Shown here: in pieces, positions 12,478-16,382 of the stretch
How positions within the stretch are numbered: the first letter of the stretch is position 1
Layout: each line of letters begins with the position of its first letter
NCBI GenBank assembly: GCA_023262965.1
Contig: JALQXX010000031.1
Location: 1-16,382, forward strand
From: Candidatus Marinamargulisbacteria bacterium
GTDB taxonomy: Bacteria > Margulisbacteria > Marinamargulisbacteria > UBA817
Reading direction: 5' to 3'
Length of the DNA stretch: 16,382 bases
The notes under the pieces: model-generated
What the model was told of the DNA's origin: nothing
The model's database searches: none
What the model saw: only the letters and a program-made list of their open reading frames with translations
Program-made: the position numbers and the translations under genes

Positions 12478-14192
12478 ATAGTATTGTCTTGAATGCGTTG
12501 AATCAATTCGCTTAATGAGACTATCGATTGTTTGGATACGTCCCTAAAGCGCAATGTGATTTTTTGATTCTGTAATTCATTCTCACCGATGATCCCTACG
12601 ATAGGAATTTTTTCGAGCTGGGCTTTTCGAATTTTGTAGCCCAAGGTGTCGGATGACGCATCGACATCTGCCCGCAGATCGTTCTGTATTATTGTTTGGC
12701 AGGCGTCTGCGGCCCAGCGTCGTGCCGATTCGGTTAAGGGGATCAATCGTACCTGTATGGGGGCCAACCATACTGGAAATTTACCGGCATAATGCTCCAC
12801 CAATATGCCAAAAAATCGCTCAATCGATCCCAATAAGGCACGATGGATCATGTAAGGGCGTTTTTTTTCACCCTGATCGTTAATGTAGTGCATATCAAAT
12901 TTGGTAGGCAAATTGAAATCAAACTGAATGGTTGAGCACTGCCAATACCGGCCAATCGCGTCTTTGATTTTAATATCAATTTTTGGCCCGTAAAAGGCCC
13001 CGCCACCCGCGTCAATTTCAAATGGCAAGCCACGCTGCGTTACGGCGTCTTTTAAGGCGGACTCAGCAACCAACCAATCGGCCGCATTCCCCACATATTT
13101 TTCAGCCGGTTTTGTGGACACATACACCGCATAATCGGTAAACCCAAAGGTTCCCAGCATGTCGAGACTAAAATTCAACGCCCGAACCACCTCGGATTGA
13201 ACCTGCTCCTGAGAACAAAAAATATGGGCATCATCTTGGGTAAACCCGCGCACACGCATTAACCCGTGCAACACCCCCGACCGCTCGTATCGATACACCG
13301 TTCCCAATTCCGCATACCGAATGGGTAAATCCCGATACGATACCTGCTGCTGTTGATAAATTGCAATATGAAATGGGCAATTCATGGGCTTGGGATAATA
13401 CGCCGTATGATCAATCTCAATAGCTGAAAACATGCTATCCTCATAAAAATCCAAATGACCACTGGTTTTCCATAAATCCTCCCGACCAATGTGCGGCGAA
13501 TGCACCAACTGATACCCACTTCGCAAATGGGTATTTCGCCAATAGGTCTCAATGACATGCCGCACCGCAGCCCCTTTCGGATGCCACAGTACCAAACCAC
13601 TTCCCACCTGATCGTTAATACTAAACAGCTGCAAGGCCTTGCCCAATACCCGATGATCGCGTTTTTTGGCTTCTTCACGCTGCTGTAAATACTGCTTTAA
13701 TTCTTTTTTGGTTGAAAATGCGGTGCCATACACCCGCTGAAGCATCGTGTTTTTTTCAGACCCCCGCCAATACGCGCCCGATACATTCACCAATGCCACC
13801 GCACCAATTTGGCCGGTATGGTTCACATGCGGACCCCGACACAAATCCACAAACGGCCCGTTCTCATAAATCGAGACCTCACTTACCTTCAAATCCTCAA
13901 TAATCGCCACCTTGTATGGCTGCTGGCGTTCCGAAAAATAGGTGATTGCGGCATCTGCCGCCATGGTATAGGAAGCAAAGGGTTGATTTTCTGAAATAAT
14001 ACGGTCTATTTCTACCTGAATACGCGCCAAATCCGATTCAACCAAGGGCTGGTCCAATTCAAAATCATAATAAAATCCCGTATCAATCGCTGGACCAATT
14101 GCTAATTTTACCTGAGGAAACAATACCTGGACAGCTTGTGCCAATACATGTGCCGCACTATGCCGAATTGTGGAAATTGGAAACGCTGCCAT
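12465..14192 (-). CDS. thrS: threonine--tRNA ligase lacking the TGS domain
   Basis: This class II synthetase charges tRNA(Thr). The product is 575 aa, against about 640 usually, because it starts directly at the editing domain: RHSAAHVLAQ with H11 and H15, and CRGPH with C118 and H122, the editing-site residues. The catalytic zinc ligands C272 (MNCPFH), H323 (DDAHIF) and H450 (HRALLGSIERF) are present, as is motif 2 around YRYERSGVLHGLMRVRGF (300-317). The anticodon domain starts near 480. No TGS-coding sequence lies upstream; that space is a separate HicB-like gene. The ATG overlaps that gene's stop by 1 nt (TAATG) without a Shine-Dalgarno sequence, so translation should be coupled. TGS-less ThrRS enzymes are known, so it is probably fully functional. 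Confidence 0.96.
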   Translation of the reverse strand: MAAFPISTIRHSAAHVLAQAVQVLFPQVKLAIGPAIDTGFYYDFELDQPLVESDLARIQVEIDRIISENQPFASYTMAADAAITYFSERQQPYKVAIIEDLKVSEVSIYENGPFVDLCRGPHVNHTGQIGAVALVNVSGAYWRGSEKNTMLQRVYGTAFSTKKELKQYLQQREEAKKRDHRVLGKALQLFSINDQVGSGLVLWHPKGAAVRHVIETYWRNTHLRSGYQLVHSPHIGREDLWKTSGHLDFYEDSMFSAIEIDHTAYYPKPMNCPFHIAIYQQQQVSYRDLPIRYAELGTVYRYERSGVLHGLMRVRGFTQDDAHIFCSQEQVQSEVVRALNFSLDMLGTFGFTDYAVYVSTKPAEKYVGNAADWLVAESALKDAVTQRGLPFEIDAGGGAFYGPKIDIKIKDAIGRYWQCSTIQFDFNLPTKFDMHYINDQGEKKRPYMIHRALLGSIERFFGILVEHYAGKFPVWLAPIQVRLIPLTESARRWAADACQTIIQNDLRADVDASSDTLGYKIRKAQLEKIPIVGIIGENELQNQKITLRFRDVSKQSIVSLSELIQRIQDNTIGGL

Positions 14193-14677
14193 TAGTTAAA
14201 ATTAAGCGGAAATCCAAAAATAATTGAATCCGATTCCACAGAATGCTTGTGTATGTAGGAACGAATATCAAACATATCGTCAAGCGAATACCGATCCTCC
14301 GACAAAACGGACTCATCTGCGTGAACACAGGGGCCGTTTTCAACCACATCTCCACTAAAAACAAGGTTAGGATACTTAATATATACATTACGCGAGTGGG
14401 ATTCGGCGGCATCGTTACCGGGAAAGGTGAAACAACGAACTTCTTGATCCGCATCCCCCGATTGATCAAAGATCACACTGGAATACGACTTCGAACCAAA
14501 CAATTGACGGGTTAAAACACGAATTTTTTTAGCAGCATCTGTGGAAATGGCCAGGGATAGTTTGTCCACCGCCGCATCCTTCGTTTTACCAACGCCTTTA
14601 ATACCAGGAAACATATCGCAGGTTGCTTGGTAATTGGCGCGCATTTTTTTTATAGTAACTTCAATAATTTTATTCAT
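14192..14677 (-). CDS. HicB-like-fold protein translationally coupled to thrS
   Basis: This is a 161-aa protein with no confident family for its full length. Residues 14-45 (ANYQATCDMFPGIKGVGKTK followed by DAAVDKLSLAI) match the HicB-like/UPF0150 pattern of a strand, a PG turn, a GxG(x)T step and an EA..L..AI helix. The remaining ~110 residues are acidic, with strand-like stretches and no recognised motif, and no C-terminal ribbon-helix-helix is evident. No HicA toxin gene is adjacent, so a toxin-antitoxin role is unsupported. A good AGAGG lies 5 nt before the ATG, and a TTGACG -35-like box lies at 14719-14714. It is the first gene of the thrS-infC-rpmI-rplT-DUF151 operon and ends in a 1-nt overlap with thrS, which suggests a role in, or regulatory coupling to, threonyl-tRNA synthetase. 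Confidence 0.65.
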   Translation of the reverse strand: MNKIIEVTIKKMRANYQATCDMFPGIKGVGKTKDAAVDKLSLAISTDAAKKIRVLTRQLFGSKSYSSVIFDQSGDADQEVRCFTFPGNDAAESHSRNVYIKYPNLVFSGDVVENGPCVHADESVLSEDRYSLDDMFDIRSYIHKHSVESDSIIFGFPLNFN

Positions 14678-14721
14678 TCATGCCTCTTTCTGTATTGAGC
14701 TTATCATAGATTCCGTCAAGA

Positions 14722-15402
14722 TTAAATATATCGATTCATGGATATACCAATCGAATAAACGGTGTCCGATTTATCGGAAGGGTTCACTAAATCCAGGCCA
14801 TAGACATGTATGGCAAAATGGTTATTAATAACGATTTCCCCGCCTACATTCAGCATGTAACGATCCGAATCTGCCCCAATTACATCGACCATAAAAGCCA
14901 TATTTTCTTCTAAAAAATACGATGCTCCCAACATTGCTACCGCATTTAGTTTATTTTGCACAAATGCGTTAAATCCAAAATGAGCGTGTAAGCCGCCCGA
15001 AAATCGCTTGGATGTGACCAAATACATGGATAAATCGGTAGCCGATCCGATGGATTGAACACCCGCTGCTATAGATAATGGATACTCTTCGTTGTTGGAC
15101 ATCAGAAAGTATTTGGCATTAACCAACACACCCTCTTCCAAAAAAGATCCCCCCAAAATGCCCAGTTCCCAATCTTTAAAAGAGCCCAAATTAACAATAT
15201 AATGGCCCTGATTTTCGGTTGAAACAACGGACCCTTTTTGGAAAACGGGGGCGGACAAATAGTAAGCGCCCACAACCACCTGCTTGTACGCCACTGAATC
15301 GGCCGTGGGCATGCGAATCAGACCCGTCGGTCCCACTATGGTCGGACTGGACCAACCCACCACCGTGGTTACCATTATCAACAACATACATCGAACAATC
15401 AT
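14722..15402 (-). CDS. predicted small outer-membrane beta-barrel protein (YjbH-like opening)
   Basis: This is a 226-aa exported protein from the ATG at 15402. Residues 1-18 (MIVRCMLLIMVTTVVGWS) form a signal peptide. The mature start carries GPTGLIRMPTAD, resembling the opening of YjbH/DUF940-type outer-membrane proteins. The rest is alternating amphipathic strands with many Gly and aromatic residues, about ten potential beta strands, and a final strand ending in NRYI rather than the usual terminal Phe/Trp. It is far shorter than YjbH itself (around 700 aa), so only a barrel of similar architecture is claimed. A GTG at 15423 would lengthen the signal peptide by 7 residues. Its own promoter sits between it and lpxD. 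Function is unknown; exopolysaccharide export is a guess from YjbH. Confidence 0.6.
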   Translation of the reverse strand: MIVRCMLLIMVTTVVGWSSPTIVGPTGLIRMPTADSVAYKQVVVGAYYLSAPVFQKGSVVSTENQGHYIVNLGSFKDWELGILGGSFLEEGVLVNAKYFLMSNNEEYPLSIAAGVQSIGSATDLSMYLVTSKRFSGGLHAHFGFNAFVQNKLNAVAMLGASYFLEENMAFMVDVIGADSDRYMLNVGGEIVINNHFAIHVYGLDLVNPSDKSDTVYSIGISMNRYI

Positions 15403-15412
15403 CGCTAGCTGT

Positions 15413-15441
15413 AGTATAGCCACATCCCCTTAATTGTTCAA
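15413..15441 (-). promoter_or_regulatory. putative promoter of the barrel gene, very short leader
   Basis: On the minus strand TTGAAC (15441-15436), a 17-bp spacer and TATACT (15418-15413) lie 10 nt before the ATG at 15402, predicting a leader of about 3 nt. The -35 falls in the last codons of lpxD. Confidence 0.5.
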
Positions 15442-16382
15442 TCGGAATAATCGTTTCAAATAGGATTGATACTTGAGCTCGGTGCGATGCTCTTGGGCGG
15501 GATACCCCGAAACGGTTTGGGCCGTTTTAATGCTTTTGGTAACCCCCGATCGGCCCAAAACAACCGATCCTGGGGCAATGGAAATATGATCGGATAAGGT
15601 AACATCCCCGGCAATAATCACCCCTTCACCAATCTGGGTGCTGCCCCCAATAATCACCCCGCCGGCGATCACCACACGCGCGTGAATATGGCAATTGTGC
15701 GCCACATGGACGTGATTATCTATTTTAACGCCCGTTTCAATGATGGTTGGCGATAACCCCCCTGCATCGACGGCAGTATGGCTACCAATATCAACATGAT
15801 CGTGAATAACAACCCCACCCAATTGAGGCATTTTAACCCAGTTGGTGCCATCGTACTCGTAGCTAAAGCCATCGGTGCCAATGCTACTATTGGCGTGAAT
15901 AACGGTGTAATCCCCAATGGAACACCGATCGTTGATTGTGACATGGGGGTAAATCACACAATGCTTGCCAATATGACAATCCGCACCAATAACAACCTGT
16001 GGATGAATGCGGGTTCCTTCACCAATACGGGTGCGCGCGCCAATACACACATAATCCCCCAGCGATACCGGCGCATCCACCGCTGCGGTGTCCGCTATAA
16101 CCGCCGTTGGCGCAATGGCATGGTTGGTGACGGAAATTTGGGGATGAAAATGCTGCAATAATACCGCCATCGCCAATCGCGGCTTGGGGTGAATGAGCTG
16201 ACAAAATGAGTAGTTGGGCAATGCCGATGGGGTCACAACCATGCGGGAATCCCCCGTTAGCAGGGATGGCGCAGTGGGTCGAAACACAAAGACCACGTCG
16301 TGTCGGGTAGCGATTTCGGGAGGCTTTACCCCCCGCAGATCCATTCCCTCTAACGGATTGATTAACTCCCCCCCCACCATAG
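15430..16382 (-). CDS. lpxD: UDP-3-O-acylglucosamine N-acyltransferase LpxD, 5' end outside window
   Basis: This cytosolic enzyme adds the second acyl chain (N-linked) in lipid A synthesis. The visible 316 residues are nearly the whole protein, with about 20 N-terminal residues cut off by the window edge; VGGELINPLEGMDLRGV resembles an internal segment of the N-terminal domain. The fatty-acid/uridine domain ends with IHPKPRLAMAVLLQHFHP (63-80). It is followed by many left-handed beta-helix hexapeptides, TDGFSYEYDGTNWVKMPQLG (169-188), and AHNCHIHARVVIAGG with the presumed catalytic H228. The usual DRGA motif reads DAGG (205-208), which is a deviation. A G8 tract lies close to the window edge. 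The enzyme implies an LPS outer membrane. Confidence 0.93.
   Translation of the reverse strand, partial: MVGGELINPLEGMDLRGVKPPEIATRHDVVFVFRPTAPSLLTGDSRMVVTPSALPNYSFCQLIHPKPRLAMAVLLQHFHPQISVTNHAIAPTAVIADTAAVDAPVSLGDYVCIGARTRIGEGTRIHPQVVIGADCHIGKHCVIYPHVTINDRCSIGDYTVIHANSSIGTDGFSYEYDGTNWVKMPQLGGVVIHDHVDIGSHTAVDAGGLSPTIIETGVKIDNHVHVAHNCHIHARVVIAGGVIIGGSTQIGEGVIIAGDVTLSDHISIAPGSVVLGRSGVTKSIKTAQTVSGYPAQEHRTELKYQSYLKRLFRLNN

Noticed and set aside
12653-12883. Plus-strand frames opposite thrS and the other minus-strand genes
   Set aside because: They are shadows of well-supported genes with no ribosome binding site or family signal.
14192-14677. HicAB toxin-antitoxin module
   Set aside because: Only a HicB-like N-terminal pattern is present; no small HicA-type gene is adjacent and the partner gene is thrS.
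1-16382. CRISPR arrays, transposases, integrases, phage genes
   Set aside because: I found no regularly spaced repeats, no recognisable mobile-element proteins and no attachment-site duplications.

Overview
The window reads as a compact chromosomal segment of a Gram-negative bacterium. lpxD (lipid A synthesis), murA (peptidoglycan) and a small predicted outer-membrane barrel point to an LPS-bearing diderm. The remaining genes are housekeeping: translation, recombination, TCA cycle, purine synthesis and transport. I could not place the phylum. Several traits suggest a sparsely sampled lineage: a threonyl-tRNA synthetase without a TGS domain, a T. thermophilus/Rickettsia-style isocitrate dehydrogenase with an extra C-terminal domain, a UPF0200-type (otherwise mainly archaeal) kinase, and a HicB-like protein coupled to thrS. 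There are no rRNA or tRNA genes, CRISPR arrays, transposases or phage genes, so this is not an obvious accessory island.

Layout, left to right. Positions 1-113 are the non-coding 3' flank of trkH with a short imperfect direct repeat. A minus-strand operon (114-3539) runs kinase > murA > trkH, with overlaps of 11 nt and 1 nt. It diverges, across a 37-bp gap, from plus-strand ruvC > ruvA (3577-4667, ATGA overlap). ruvA converges with icd, with 6 nt between the stop codons; trmL > icd is a minus-strand pair with a TGATG overlap. Next is an unusually long gap (6530-6833) with inverted repeats. It is followed by an M29 aminopeptidase and purC, each with its own promoter, and then a lone plus-strand orphan of 136 aa. 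A 9440-9631 gap holds a large fold-back structure whose right arm forms the last codons of a DAACS-family symporter gene. A translation operon on the minus strand follows (HicB-like protein > thrS > infC > rpmI > rplT > DUF151 nuclease). The window ends with a small outer-membrane protein and the 3' part of lpxD.

Expression architecture is the most interesting general feature. At the first gene of almost every transcription unit (ruvC, the kinase, trmL, the M29 gene, purC, the symporter gene and, nearly, the barrel gene) a -10-like hexamer lies only 6-10 nt before the start codon, often with a -35-like box 17 bp further upstream. The mRNAs would therefore be leaderless or nearly so. Internal operon genes instead use clear Shine-Dalgarno sequences (murA, infC, rplT, DUF151) or 1-nt stop/start overlaps (trkH, thrS, icd). 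infC has no ATG/GTG/TTG at the right place and appears to start at ATC or ATA behind AGGAGG, in line with the known rare-start autoregulation of IF-3. No convincing new defence or mobile system is visible. The best candidates for undescribed biology are the leaderless/SD split, the fold-back element at the 3' end of the symporter gene with its G10 tract, the HicB-like/thrS pair, and the structured gap at 6540-6833.
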